Assembly: GCA_035504415.1 (NCBI GenBank)
Contig: DATJRY010000007.1
Coordinates: 221,584 to 285,583 of the forward strand
Direction: 5' to 3'
From: Candidatus Sulfotelmatobacter sp.
GTDB taxonomy: Bacteria > Vulcanimicrobiota > Vulcanimicrobiia > Vulcanimicrobiales > Vulcanimicrobiaceae
DNA length: 64,000 nt
In this document: positions 17,644-26,866 of the stretch, in pieces
How the letters are laid out: every line of letters starts with the position of its first letter
Numbering within the stretch: position 1 is the stretch's first letter
The notes under the pieces: model-generated
Told to the model about the DNA's origin: nothing
The model's database searches: none
Seen by the model: the letters and a program-made list of their open reading frames with translations, nothing else
Program-made: the position numbers and the translations under genes

Positions 17644-18633
17644 TCACGGGTCGGCGATGCCGGTCGTCTCGGTGATCCCGACTTGCTCGTACGGCGTGAG
17701 CTCGTTGTGCGCGCTGACTTCCTCGAAGGTGATGGTCGTGTCGTAGCACGTGTCGCCGCTGTCCTGCATCGGTCCGAGCGCGGTCTCGCGGTCGATGTAC
17801 GAACCGCCTTCCCACTGTCGGAACTCGACCAGCCACGGCGTGGCGCTGAACGGCAGGCCGTTGCCGATCCCCGACACCTTGGCGCGCACGACGTCGAACG
17901 TCTTCATGTCGATCCACAGCTCGCGCAGCCGGTAGCGATTGGGGTCGCGCAGCGGCGTCAGCCCCAGGTGGTAGAGGTGGACGTTGCCTTCGGTGACGTT
18001 CCCCAGATTCACGACCGTGTAGGTGCGCGCGATGACGGCCGTGCTGCCGATGTGCGGCAGATACGGTTTGGTCGTCGAGATGTCGACCAGATCTTGCGTC
18101 TGCGAGACCGGCGGCGCGTTGAGCGAGATGCCGAAGTCTTGATTGATCGCGAAGGTGACCTGGCCGAGCACGTCGGCGCTGGTGGCCGCGTTCATCGTCA
18201 GCCCGGTGCCCAGGATGTTGCCGCCGCCTTTGGTCGGCGCGGGCACGTTCTGCACGCCGCTGCTCCCGCCCGCGATCCCGATGTTGATCCCGGTCGGCGT
18301 CGGCGGGTGTGCTTGCTCCTCGCGGCTGATGCCGTGGGTGAAGACGAGCCGCTTTTGCAGGTCCTCGACGGTGTCCCACGAGCGGATGACCGGCACGTTG
18401 CCGTCGCGATACCGCACGACCGCGGTATAGCTCGCGTAGCGCGGATAGCCGCTGCTGGTGCGTTCCTTGCGCGCGGCCAGGAAGATCGCGTCGGGATCGG
18501 TCAGCGTGGTCTGCACGGCGGCGCCGCTCGTCGTCGCAGCCGGCGTCGTGTCGGCGGCGCGTGCGACGGTCGCGCTGCCGAGCAGCACCGCCAGGGTCAG
18601 GGCAAGCGCCGTCGGCGAGGTTCCTGAACGCAT
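17644..18633 (-). CDS. Secreted protein of unknown function, possible LolA-like fold
   Basis: A 329-residue exported protein with signal peptide TALALTLAVLLGSATVARA. The mature region starts with a short acidic segment (DPDAIFLAARKE). The middle is Gly-, Asn- and Thr-rich (about 110-160), and the C-terminal half has beta strands including LRELWIDMKTFDVVRAKVSG. That strand pattern is like the strand-turn seen in LolA/LolB-type or outer-membrane-lipoprotein-sorting-like proteins, a weak resemblance only. The ATG overlaps the epimerase stop (TGATG), so it is translated in the methylmalonyl-CoA operon although no metabolic link is obvious. An earlier GTG in frame is the alternative start. Confidence 0.6.
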   Translation of the reverse strand: MRSGTSPTALALTLAVLLGSATVARAADTTPAATTSGAAVQTTLTDPDAIFLAARKERTSSGYPRYASYTAVVRYRDGNVPVIRSWDTVEDLQKRLVFTHGISREEQAHPPTPTGINIGIAGGSSGVQNVPAPTKGGGNILGTGLTMNAATSADVLGQVTFAINQDFGISLNAPPVSQTQDLVDISTTKPYLPHIGSTAVIARTYTVVNLGNVTEGNVHLYHLGLTPLRDPNRYRLRELWIDMKTFDVVRAKVSGIGNGLPFSATPWLVEFRQWEGGSYIDRETALGPMQDSGDTCYDTTITFEEVSAHNELTPYEQVGITETTGIADP

Positions 18634-19075
18634 CACCTCGGAGAACGGCCTGCTTCGGCCGCCGGTTCCGCATGGCCGCCCGGTTGACAGAGCTCGATCA
18701 GGACGCCGCCGGTCGATTTCGGGTGCAGGAACGCGATCGTGTTGCCGTGCGCACCGCGCCGCGGCTGCTCGTCGATCAGGCGGACGCCGGCGTCGCGCAG
18801 GCGCGCCAGCTCGGCGCGGATGTCGCCGACGCGGTACGCGGTGTGGTGGAGCCGCGAATCGGCCTCGCCGCGGAAGCGCGCGACCGGCGAGCTCTCGTCG
18901 AGCGGCCGGAGCAGCTCGATGATCGCATCCCCGCTGCGCAGACCGACCGCCTCGATCCCCTGGTCGGCGACGATCTCGCGGTACACCTGCGTGAATCCCA
19001 GCGTCTGCGTGTAGAGGCGAATCGTGGCCTCCAGATCCTTGACCACGATCGCGACGTGGTCGATGGGGGCGTCGA

Positions 19076-19079
<4 letters not shown>
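18633..19079 (-). CDS. mce: Methylmalonyl-CoA epimerase
   Basis: The enzyme interconverts (2R)- and (2S)-methylmalonyl-CoA between propionyl-CoA carboxylase and the mutase. The 148-residue protein is a vicinal-oxygen-chelate fold: [24 protein letters not shown] at the start (metal His), [10 protein letters not shown] in the middle (second metal His) and [10 protein letters not shown] at the end (metal Glu). The start is a TTG that overlaps the mutase stop (TTGA). GGAGAG lies upstream inside the mutase gene. Placement directly after the mutase agrees with the assignment. Confidence 0.92.
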
Positions 19080-20653
<1,574 letters not shown>

Positions 20654-20666
20654 CCGGAGGCGTTCG

Positions 20667-21656
20667 TCAGCCGTGCCGGACGAACCGCCAGGTGAACCAC
20701 ACCCCGAGGACGACCGCGCCGATGAAAGTGATCCCGATGGCGGCCAGCTCGGTGACGACGCCGGCCAGGGAGTAGCCGCCGCACAGCGCCGCGATCCCGG
20801 CGACGGCCGCCAGCATCAGCCGCTGGAACGGGTTCGAGGCCTTCCCGGCCAGCGCTTGGACCTCGGCCAGGACGTCGCCCGGGTCCCAGCCGGCGGTTGG
20901 GATGATCTCCGCGATCCGGCCGTTCGGGTTGACCAGCACCAAGTCGTCTTGGTGGATGTAGTGCCCGGGCCCGTCCTGCAGCGAGGAGACCTCGAAGGCG
21001 TCCAGCAGCGCCTTGACCTCGGAGCCCTCGCCGGTCAAGAGCGACCAGCGGGCCGGATCGGCGGCGAACTGGGCGCCGTAGCGCTTGAGGACCGAGGGCG
21101 AGTCGAAGGTCGGGTCCAGGCTCACCAGCGCCAGGTGGGTGTCGCGCGGGTCGATGTGGTGCTGCAGGTAGGCGAACTTGCCGCTGATGGCGGGGCAGAT
21201 CGCCAAATCCGGACAGCGCGTGTAGACGAAGCTCAGCACCAGCGACTTGCCGCGCCAGTCCGCGAGATGGCGGACGACGCCGTCCTGATCGACCAGGGTC
21301 CGGTCGCCGAGCAGATCGCCGCGGTTGAGGTGACGCACGGTCAGCGAGCCCGGCAGTCCGGCGACGAAGGCGGTCGCCGCGCGGACGGCCGTCAGCCGGC
21401 GGCCCATCAGCAGGCCGTCGATCTCCGTCCCCGGCGCCAGGCGCGCTGCCGACGCGGGCGTCACCGCCCAGCGGTACGTTCCGGCGGGCAGCTCGCCGGT
21501 CACGCCGGCGCTGCGCACGACCAGCTGACCGCGCTCACCGGCCCCGAGCACGGTTGCGTGGATGGGAACCACGCCCGCCGCGCTGGCCGGAGCGAGCGCC
21601 GACAACGGTCCGAGGGCGACGAAGGCAAGCAACGCCGCAACGGGAGAGATGCGCAC
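20667..21656 (-). CDS. Sco1/SenC-type protein with CX5C motif and C-terminal membrane anchor
   Basis: A 329-residue exported protein. A signal segment (about 1-27) is followed by an OB-like region of about 80 residues ([10 protein letters not shown]...GTEIDG) and then a Sco/thioredoxin-fold domain (about 120-265). The domain has the metal-binding pair in [11 protein letters not shown], spaced CX5C instead of the usual CX3C, and [12 protein letters not shown] supplying the conserved His. Two C-terminal membrane helices (about 278-298 and 303-325) anchor it. Sco proteins insert copper or act as thiol reductases in cytochrome oxidase assembly. CX5C members are known and may prefer redox roles. 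It is divergent from a canonical CX3C Sco gene. Confidence 0.85.
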   Translation of the reverse strand: MRISPVAALLAFVALGPLSALAPASAAGVVPIHATVLGAGERGQLVVRSAGVTGELPAGTYRWAVTPASAARLAPGTEIDGLLMGRRLTAVRAATAFVAGLPGSLTVRHLNRGDLLGDRTLVDQDGVVRHLADWRGKSLVLSFVYTRCPDLAICPAISGKFAYLQHHIDPRDTHLALVSLDPTFDSPSVLKRYGAQFAADPARWSLLTGEGSEVKALLDAFEVSSLQDGPGHYIHQDDLVLVNPNGRIAEIIPTAGWDPGDVLAEVQALAGKASNPFQRLMLAAVAGIAALCGGYSLAGVVTELAAIGITFIGAVVLGVWFTWRFVRHG

Positions 21657-21705
21657 TATGACGTTTACCGTACCCGGATTCGCGGCGAACGGGTACGACT
21701 ACGGT

Positions 21706-22299
21706 ATGTCGGTTCGGCGCCGTGTCCTCACGCGTGCGGCGAGCGCCCTGGTCGCGCTCGCGCTGAGCGCGTGCGCGCACGCCGCGCCGCATTTCAACGG
21801 GACCACGCTCACCCCGAAACCGGCCTACGATTTCACGCTGACCGATCAGAACGGGCGGCCGTTCTCGTTGGCGAGCGAACGCGGCCGCGAAGTGGTCCTG
21901 TTCTTCGGCTATACGCACTGTCCGGACGTGTGCCCGGCCACGATGGCGCAGCTGGCGCGCGTCGACCGCGGGCTCTCGGCGGCGCAGCGCGCGCGCGTGC
22001 AGGTCCTGTTCGTCACCGTCGACCCGCAGCGCGATTCGCCGCCGGTCATGAAACGCTACGTCGCGCTGTTCGATCCGTCGTTCATCGGCTTGACCGGCAG
22101 CGAGGCGCAGCTGGATCCGGTGTTCGCCGCTTATCACGTCTGGCATCAAAAGCTGCCGGGCACGAAGGCCAGCGGATATCTCATGGCGCACAGCGGATCG
22201 GTCTACCTGATCGACCCGGCCGGCGAGCTGCGCGTGCTGCACGACTGGACCGATCCCGCGCCGGCGATCGCGTCGGACGTCAAGGAGCTGCTTGGATGA
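21706..22299 (+). CDS. Sco1/SenC lipoprotein (canonical CX3C)
   Basis: A 197-residue protein with a lipoprotein-like signal (LVALALSAC, lipobox LSAC). The Sco domain follows: FTLTDQNGRPFSLASERG, FFGYTHCPDVCPATM with the CX3C copper ligands, TVDPQRDSP and a C-terminal His in GYLMAHSGSVYLID. It should deliver copper to the CuA site of cytochrome c oxidase at the outer face of the membrane. An ATG 48 bases upstream is possible but would put an odd extension before the signal peptide. The stop overlaps the copper-chaperone gene (ATGA), which supports a shared role. Confidence 0.9.
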   Translation: MSVRRRVLTRAASALVALALSACAHAAPHFNGTTLTPKPAYDFTLTDQNGRPFSLASERGREVVLFFGYTHCPDVCPATMAQLARVDRGLSAAQRARVQVLFVTVDPQRDSPPVMKRYVALFDPSFIGLTGSEAQLDPVFAAYHVWHQKLPGTKASGYLMAHSGSVYLIDPAGELRVLHDWTDPAPAIASDVKELLG

Positions 22300-22709
22300 T
22301 CGCCCCGCTGCTGTTGGCCGCCATTACCGTCGTGGGCGCATGGTCACGCCCCGCCGTCGACACCGGCGTCGTCTACGCGACGATCCGCAACACCGGCTCG
22401 CGCCCCGTCGCGCTGGTCGGCGCGAGCACGCCGCGCGCGAGCAGCGTCGAGCTGCACGAATCGACGACGATGTCGAGCGGCGCGATGAAGATGCAGGGGA
22501 TGACGATGCCCGCGATGGGGATGCACCCGGTCAGCCGCATCGTCATCCCGGCGCATGGCTCGGTGACGCTCAAGCCGGGCGGCTACCATCTGATGCTGCT
22601 CGGATTGCGCGGCACGCTGGCGGCGGGGCAGCGGATTCCGCTGACGCTGCGGTTCGCGGGCGCACCGCCCGTCTCGACGCTGGTTCCCGTCGAGACGCGC
22701 GCTTTCTAG
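22296..22709 (+). CDS. PCuAC-type periplasmic copper chaperone
   Basis: A 137-residue protein of the PCuAC/DUF461 family. It has a short signal (IAPLLLAAITVVGA) and the domain start AWSRPAVDTGVVYATIRNTG. The copper ligands lie in an H...M...M...H.M series: ELHESTTM, KMQGMTMPAMGMHPV and GGYHLMLLGL. PCuAC carries Cu(I) and loads the CuA site together with Sco. The ATG overlaps the Sco stop. The Met-rich loop (about 62-76) is longer in Met than typical. Confidence 0.9.
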   Translation: MIAPLLLAAITVVGAWSRPAVDTGVVYATIRNTGSRPVALVGASTPRASSVELHESTTMSSGAMKMQGMTMPAMGMHPVSRIVIPAHGSVTLKPGGYHLMLLGLRGTLAAGQRIPLTLRFAGAPPVSTLVPVETRAF

Positions 22710-22727
22710 TGCGATGATCGCCAACGC

Positions 22728-23234
22728 ATGATGCGGGCGCTGCTGCTGGCGGCGCTGGTCGCGACGCTCGGCGCGTCCGCGCCGCCGGCGACCGTCACGC
22801 TGAGCGGGCAGTTCGTGCGCGGCGCATCGATCGGCCTCGCCGATCTGGCGGCGATGCCGCGCACCCAGGTCACGGCGAGCGAACACGACGGCAGCACCAG
22901 CCACTACGCCGGGGTGACGCTCGCGGCGCTGCTTCGCCAAGCCGGAGCGCCGGTCGGCGACGCCGCCAAGGGCCTCGCGGCGCGCTCGTACCTCACCGTA
23001 ACCGGCTCCGACGGATACGTCGCCGCCTACTCGCTGAGCGAGTTGGACACCACGGCGGCGAGCTGCGCGCCGATCTTGGCCGACACGCGCGAGGGGGCGC
23101 CGCTGCCGGCGGCGAGCGGCCCCTTTCGGGTCGTCGCGCCGTGCGACCGTGTCCAGGCGCGCTGGGTCCGCAACGTCGTCGCGCTCACGGTGGGCACCCT
23201 GCCCGGGCCGCCGATCAAGCCGATGAAGGACTGA
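22728..23234 (+). CDS. Exported protein with sulfite-oxidase-like molybdopterin-binding fold
   Basis: A 168-residue exported protein with a signal segment (ALLLAALVATLGASA). The domain begins VTLSGQFVRGASIGLADLAAMPRTQ, typical of the oxidoreductase molybdopterin-binding fold. It continues with YAGVTLAALLRQAG, TVTGSDGYVAAYSLSELD and a C-terminal GPFRVVAPCDRVQARWVRNVVAL. The Cys that ligates Mo in true sulfite oxidases is not at the usual site, so cofactor binding is doubtful. It may be a structural or heme-pathway partner. It lies 18 bp after the copper chaperone and before msrB. Confidence 0.75.
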   Translation: MMRALLLAALVATLGASAPPATVTLSGQFVRGASIGLADLAAMPRTQVTASEHDGSTSHYAGVTLAALLRQAGAPVGDAAKGLAARSYLTVTGSDGYVAAYSLSELDTTAASCAPILADTREGAPLPAASGPFRVVAPCDRVQARWVRNVVALTVGTLPGPPIKPMKD

Positions 23235-23288
23235 TGTAAGCCGGACTACGGAACGATCCGGCGCCGCCGCGGTATCGTTACCGGTACG

Positions 23289-23762
23289 ATGCGACGTTCC
23301 ACGCTCTTGGCCGGCCTGGCCGCTCTGGGTGCCCTGCGCGCCGTGCCGGCGCGCGCCGCGCTGACGCTGGTGACCCACACCGACGCGGAGTGGCGCAAGC
23401 TGCTCCCGCCGCAGACGTACTGGGTCATGCGTCAGGCCGGGACGGAACAGCCGTTCTCGAGTCCGCTCGACGAAGAGAAGCGGCGCGGGACGTATGTCTG
23501 CGCGGCGTGCGCGCTGCCGCTGTTCTCCTCGAAGACGAAGTTCGACAGCGGGACCGGCTGGCCGAGCTTCTGGGCGCCGCTGCCGGGCGCGATCGCGACC
23601 AAGAGCGACACCTCGGACCTCATGGTGCGCACCGAAGTGCACTGCGCGCGCTGCGCCGGCCACCTCGGCCACGTCTTCGACGACGGTCCGCAGCCGACCG
23701 GCCTGCGCTACTGCATGAACGGCGTCGCGCTCAACTTCCGTCCCGCTGCGGATCGAGCGTAG
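23289..23762 (+). CDS. msrB: Exported peptide-methionine (R)-S-oxide reductase
   Basis: MsrB reduces methionine-R-sulfoxide in proteins. The 157-residue protein has an N-terminal Arg-rich signal (RRSTLLAGLAALGALRAVPARA), so this copy is exported. The domain shows the zinc-binding CAAC and CARC pairs, the GTGWPSFW block and the catalytic Cys in RYCMNGVALNF. The resolving Cys of two-Cys MsrB is not evident. Repair of oxidised Met in the envelope fits the Met-rich copper chaperone upstream, which is inference. The gap of 54 bp may hold a promoter, but I see no convincing one. Confidence 0.92.
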   Translation: MRRSTLLAGLAALGALRAVPARAALTLVTHTDAEWRKLLPPQTYWVMRQAGTEQPFSSPLDEEKRRGTYVCAACALPLFSSKTKFDSGTGWPSFWAPLPGAIATKSDTSDLMVRTEVHCARCAGHLGHVFDDGPQPTGLRYCMNGVALNFRPAADRA

Positions 23763-23797
23763 CCGAACGCGGCGGCTGCGGCGCGGCCGAAGCCACT
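23763..23797. repeat. GC-rich intergenic element sharing a 12-mer with 17632-17643
   Basis: This lies between convergent msrB and cysE. The 12-base string GCCGAAGCCACT at 23786-23797 also occurs at 17632-17643, likewise at a convergent gene end. A short GGC-TTCG-GCC hairpin can form on the minus strand. It could be a terminator or a member of a dispersed intergenic repeat family. Confidence 0.4.
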
Positions 23798-24626
23798 AGA
23801 TTTGGAAGTCGAGGAAGTCCTGATCCATCGAGCGGCCCGGCATCTGACCGGGCTGGCGGCCGACGACCTTCGCCGGTACGCCCGCGACGGTCGTGTACGG
23901 CGCGACCGGGCGCAGCACGACGCTGCCGGCGGCGACCTTCGCGCCTTCGCCGACGACCACGTTGCCCAGCACCTTCGCGCCCGCCGAGAGCAGGACGCCA
24001 CGCCCGATCTTGGGGTGGCGGTCGCCGCTCTCTTTGCCGGTGCCGCCCAGCGTGACGTTGTGCAGAATCGAAACGTCGTCGCCCACGACGGCGGTCTCGC
24101 CGATGACGACGCCGGTCGCGTGATCGACGAAGATCGCGCGCCCGATGCGCGCGGCCGGATGGATGTCGACGGCGAACGTGTCGGAGACGCGACCTTGCAG
24201 ATAGAGCGCCAGTGAGCGGCGATCGCTGGTCCACAGGTGGTGCGCGACGCGGTACCACTCGAGCGCGCTGTAGCCCTTGGCGTACAGGAACGGCGTCACG
24301 TGGTCGGGATAGGCGGGATTGCGCTCGACGCTGGCGGCCAGGTCCAGCGCGGCGGTCTCGACGATCGCGGGATCGGCCGCGAACGCGTCGTCGGCGAGCG
24401 TCATCAGGCGCGGCGCATCGAGGTCGGCGTCGGCCAGCTTGGCGGCGAGCACGGCGGCGAGCGCTTCGCCGAACGAGGCCGGCCCGAGGATCGAGCGCCG
24501 CAGCAGCGGGGCCAGGAACGGTTCGGCGGCGGCGATGCGCTCCGCGTCGGCGCGCAGCACGTCCCAGACCCGCGCGGTCGCGGATCCGTCGGGTGCCGTC
24601 CGCAGAGCGGTCTCTCCCAGCGTCAT
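23796..24626 (-). CDS. cysE: Serine O-acetyltransferase
   Basis: CysE acetylates L-serine with acetyl-CoA, the first step of cysteine synthesis. The 276-residue protein has the helical N-terminal SATase domain (about 10-140; WDVLRADAERIAAAEPFLAPLL, SLALYLQGR) and a left-handed beta-helix of hexapeptide repeats: VDIHPAARIGRAIFVDHATGV with catalytic Asp/His, ILHNVTLGGTGK and RHPKIGRGVLLSAGAKVLG. A C-terminal tail ends FLDFQI; a terminal Ile is typical of SATases that dock into cysteine synthase. The frame extends upstream, but MTLGETALRTAP at 24626 fits the family start. It is 34 bp downstream of mgsA. Confidence 0.93.
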   Translation of the reverse strand: MTLGETALRTAPDGSATARVWDVLRADAERIAAAEPFLAPLLRRSILGPASFGEALAAVLAAKLADADLDAPRLMTLADDAFAADPAIVETAALDLAASVERNPAYPDHVTPFLYAKGYSALEWYRVAHHLWTSDRRSLALYLQGRVSDTFAVDIHPAARIGRAIFVDHATGVVIGETAVVGDDVSILHNVTLGGTGKESGDRHPKIGRGVLLSAGAKVLGNVVVGEGAKVAAGSVVLRPVAPYTTVAGVPAKVVGRQPGQMPGRSMDQDFLDFQI

Positions 24627-24660
24627 GCCGCCTGTGACCGCGCCGCCGGGGCCGTTCGTT

Positions 24661-25104
24661 TCAGAGCGCGGTGCTGACCCGCCGGTCGATCCGGTGCCGT
24701 TCGTCGCTGAACAGCGGCGAGGAGATGAGGAAATCGGCCGTCGCACGGTTGCATGCGATGGGGACGTTGTAGAGCACCGCCAGACGCAGCAGCGCTTTGA
24801 CGTCGACGTCGTGGGGCTGCGAGGAGAGCGGGTCCCAGAAGAAGACGATCAGGTCGATCTTGTGCTCGACGAGCATCGCCCCGACTTGCGCGTCGCCGCC
24901 GAGCGGTCCCGAGAGCAGCAGCTCGACCGGCAGCGCCGTCGCCTTGGCGACTTGCGAGCCGGTCGTTCCGGTCGCCACGAGCTCGCAGCGCGCCAGCGTT
25001 CCCCGGTTGAAGAAGGCCCACTCGGTCAGGTCGTCTTTGCGGGCGTCGTGCGCGATCAGCGCGATGCGCGGCGCCCCGCCGCGGTGGCGCGGATTGGCGT
25101 CCAT
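24661..25104 (-). CDS. mgsA: Methylglyoxal synthase
   Basis: The enzyme converts dihydroxyacetone phosphate to methylglyoxal and phosphate, a bypass of lower glycolysis under phosphate limitation. The 147-residue protein matches the family: IALIAHDARKDDL at the start with the catalytic Asp region, VATGTTGSQ, LLSGPLGGDAQVGAM near 73 (phosphate loop), FFWDPLSSQPHDVDVKALLR near 96 and IACNRATADFLISS near 122. The ATG is preceded by a GGGG stretch. It shares direction with cysE. Confidence 0.93.
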   Translation of the reverse strand: MDANPRHRGGAPRIALIAHDARKDDLTEWAFFNRGTLARCELVATGTTGSQVAKATALPVELLLSGPLGGDAQVGAMLVEHKIDLIVFFWDPLSSQPHDVDVKALLRLAVLYNVPIACNRATADFLISSPLFSDERHRIDRRVSTAL

Positions 25105-25173
25105 GCCCCCATCCTAAGCGGATCGCGCTGGAGATGCGAGCGCACGCGCCCGGCGCGCGCAACGAGGATTCTT

Positions 25174-26115
25174 TCAGCCGCGCGCGGCCGCGACGGTTGC
25201 ACGCACGCCGTCATCGTAGGGCGTCTTGCGGATCGGTCCGAGCAGCGCGTGCAACGCGGAATCGTCGAGCACCACCGGGTCGGTGGCCAGATAGTACATC
25301 TCGACCAGCTCGCGCACGACGCCGTTGAACAGACCGAATGTGCGCAGCATCATCGCGTTCATGCCGAGCGTCCGGACCGGTTTGCCGGTGCTGCGCGCGA
25401 CGCGATCGATCATCGCCCGTGTCGTCGTCGTGCCCGCGCCGCCCAGGTGCCAGACGTGTCCCCACGCACGCGGCTCGTCGACGAGCCGCACGACGACCGC
25501 ACCGACGTCCGGCACGTAGATGTACTCGTGCGGCGTCTCGCGCGGGCCGATCACCGCGGCCATCTTCCCGTTCGCGCCGTTCGTGAACAGCTCGCCGAGC
25601 AGGCTCTTCTCGACGCCCGGCCCGTAAAAATCGGGCAACCGCAGCACGGCGCCGCGGATCCGGCCCGCGCGATCGGCGTCGAGCAGCAGATCCTCTTGCG
25701 CCTTGCGCATGCGGCCTTTGAACGTGTGCGGCTCGCGCGGATGGTCTTCGCGCACCGGCGTCGTCCGCGGGCGCCCGTAGGGATAGACGGTGCCGATCAG
25801 CAGCATGTCGCGCACGCCCGCGGCGATCGCGCCGTCGAGCGTCGCCCGCATCAGCACCGGATGCTGCGCGAACTGCGTGTAGTCGACGCCGACCAGATAC
25901 ACGATGGTCTCGACACCCTGCGCCGCCGCGCGGACCGAGGCCGGGTCGGCCGGGTCCCAGGCGACGATCTCGGCCAGCGGATCGCCGCCGAAGGTGCGCG
26001 CCAGTGCGGCGGCATCCCGCCCGACCACGCGGTACGGCCGTCCGTCGGCACGCAGCACCGCCGCGATGCTCCGCCCGATGGCCCCATTGGCTCCCCAGAG
26101 TGCGATCGTGCCCAT
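25174..26115 (-). CDS. NAD(P)-binding epimerase/dehydratase-like protein (atypical SDR)
   Basis: A 313-residue Rossmann-fold protein. The nucleotide-binding motif is IALWGANGAIGRSIA, a GxxGxxG variant near residue 8. VYLVGVDYTQFAQ and the sugar-type YPYGRP block (about 110) follow, and LRLPDFYGPG near 165 is typical of extended SDRs. The catalytic YxxxK is not obvious, so it may be an atypical NmrA-like or ketoreductase-like member. The substrate is unknown. It is divergent from a TetR gene, with a palindromic operator in the gap, so it is probably the gene the regulator controls. Confidence 0.75.
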   Translation of the reverse strand: MGTIALWGANGAIGRSIAAVLRADGRPYRVVGRDAAALARTFGGDPLAEIVAWDPADPASVRAAAQGVETIVYLVGVDYTQFAQHPVLMRATLDGAIAAGVRDMLLIGTVYPYGRPRTTPVREDHPREPHTFKGRMRKAQEDLLLDADRAGRIRGAVLRLPDFYGPGVEKSLLGELFTNGANGKMAAVIGPRETPHEYIYVPDVGAVVVRLVDEPRAWGHVWHLGGAGTTTTRAMIDRVARSTGKPVRTLGMNAMMLRTFGLFNGVVRELVEMYYLATDPVVLDDSALHALLGPIRKTPYDDGVRATVAAARG

Positions 26116-26153
26116 GACTGCCTTTCTCGTTTATCGAACGATAGACAAATATC

Positions 26154-26182
26154 GAACGCTGTTCATTTTAAGAACTGCGTTC
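26154..26182. promoter_or_regulatory. 29 bp palindromic operator in the epimerase/TetR divergent region
   Basis: Left arm GAACGCTGTTC (26154-26164), spacer ATTTTAA, right arm GAACTGCGTTC (26172-26182). Ten of eleven positions pair. Each arm is itself GAAC-N3-GTTC, so the site may hold two overlapping dimers. A further TATCG-AA-CGATA repeat lies at 26132-26143, and TATCGAACG occurs twice, 18 bp apart (26132 and 26150). The gap is AT-rich against a GC-rich genome. Confidence 0.75.
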
Positions 26183-26190
26183 AGTATACG

Positions 26191-26220
26191 TTGACCGTTC
26201 GGCTTGTCAAGGGCTATACT
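26191..26220 (+). promoter_or_regulatory. Promoter of the TetR-family gene, probably giving a leaderless mRNA
   Basis: TTGACC (26191-26196), 18 bp spacer, TATACT (26215-26220). Transcription would start about 7 bases later, at or next to the ATG at 26228. No ribosome-binding site precedes that ATG. The operator palindrome ends 8 bp upstream of the -35 box. Confidence 0.65.
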
Positions 26221-26227
26221 CGCCCCG

Positions 26228-26866
26228 ATGGCCAGCACCGCGCCCCGCGAGCGTCGCCGCGTCGCCCTGCGAGAAGCGATCTTGGAGGCGGCTCGCGGCC
26301 TGCTGCGCAGCGAGGGCCTGCGGGCGCTCACCATGCGGCGGATCGCCGAGGCGGTCGACTACGCGCCGGCTTCGCTCTACTCGCACTTCGGCAGCCGCGA
26401 GGCGCTGCTGGCCGAGCTCTGCCGCGCGGGAATGGCGGGTCTGCGGGCGGCGCTCGAACGCGCCGTGGCCGGGATCGACGACCCCTACGCGCGGCTGGCG
26501 GCCGCCGGCCGGGCCTACCTGCAGTTCGCCCTCGACGAGCCCGACGTCTACCGTCTGATGTTCATGGAGGACGCGGCGATCACCAAGGCCGTGTTCGAGC
26601 ACGTCGAGTGGGAGGACGGCGCCGCCGCGTTGGCGATCGTGGCCGCGCCGTTCGTCCAGCTGCGCGCGGCCGGTGCGCCGTTGCCCGCCGACGATCCGGC
26701 CCGGCTGACCGATCTGTTCTTTGCCGCCGTCCACGGCGTGGCCAGCCTGCGGCTGGCGTGCCCGTCGATCCCGGCGACCGACGACGCCGCGCTGATCGCG
26801 ACCGCCGTCGACGCGATCGCCGGCCGCGCGGTCAGGGCGTCCGGAAGAGCGGCAGCATCGGCTTGA
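26228..26866 (+). CDS. TetR/AcrR-family transcriptional regulator
   Basis: A 212-residue regulator. The N-terminal helix-turn-helix is ILEAARGLLRSEGLRALTMRRIAEAVDYAPASLYSHF in outline (about 18-55), with the usual SLYSHFGSREALLAEL end. A helical ligand/dimer domain follows (about 60-205), including the YLQFALDEPDVYRLMF motif of the WHG-type C-terminal domain. It probably represses the divergent epimerase-like gene and itself through the palindrome at 26154-26182. The ligand is unknown. The ATG at 26228 lies at the predicted transcription start, so the mRNA may be leaderless. The 3' end overlaps the convergent phosphoesterase gene by 35 bp. Confidence 0.88.
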   Translation: MASTAPRERRRVALREAILEAARGLLRSEGLRALTMRRIAEAVDYAPASLYSHFGSREALLAELCRAGMAGLRAALERAVAGIDDPYARLAAAGRAYLQFALDEPDVYRLMFMEDAAITKAVFEHVEWEDGAAALAIVAAPFVQLRAAGAPLPADDPARLTDLFFAAVHGVASLRLACPSIPATDDAALIATAVDAIAGRAVRASGRAAASA

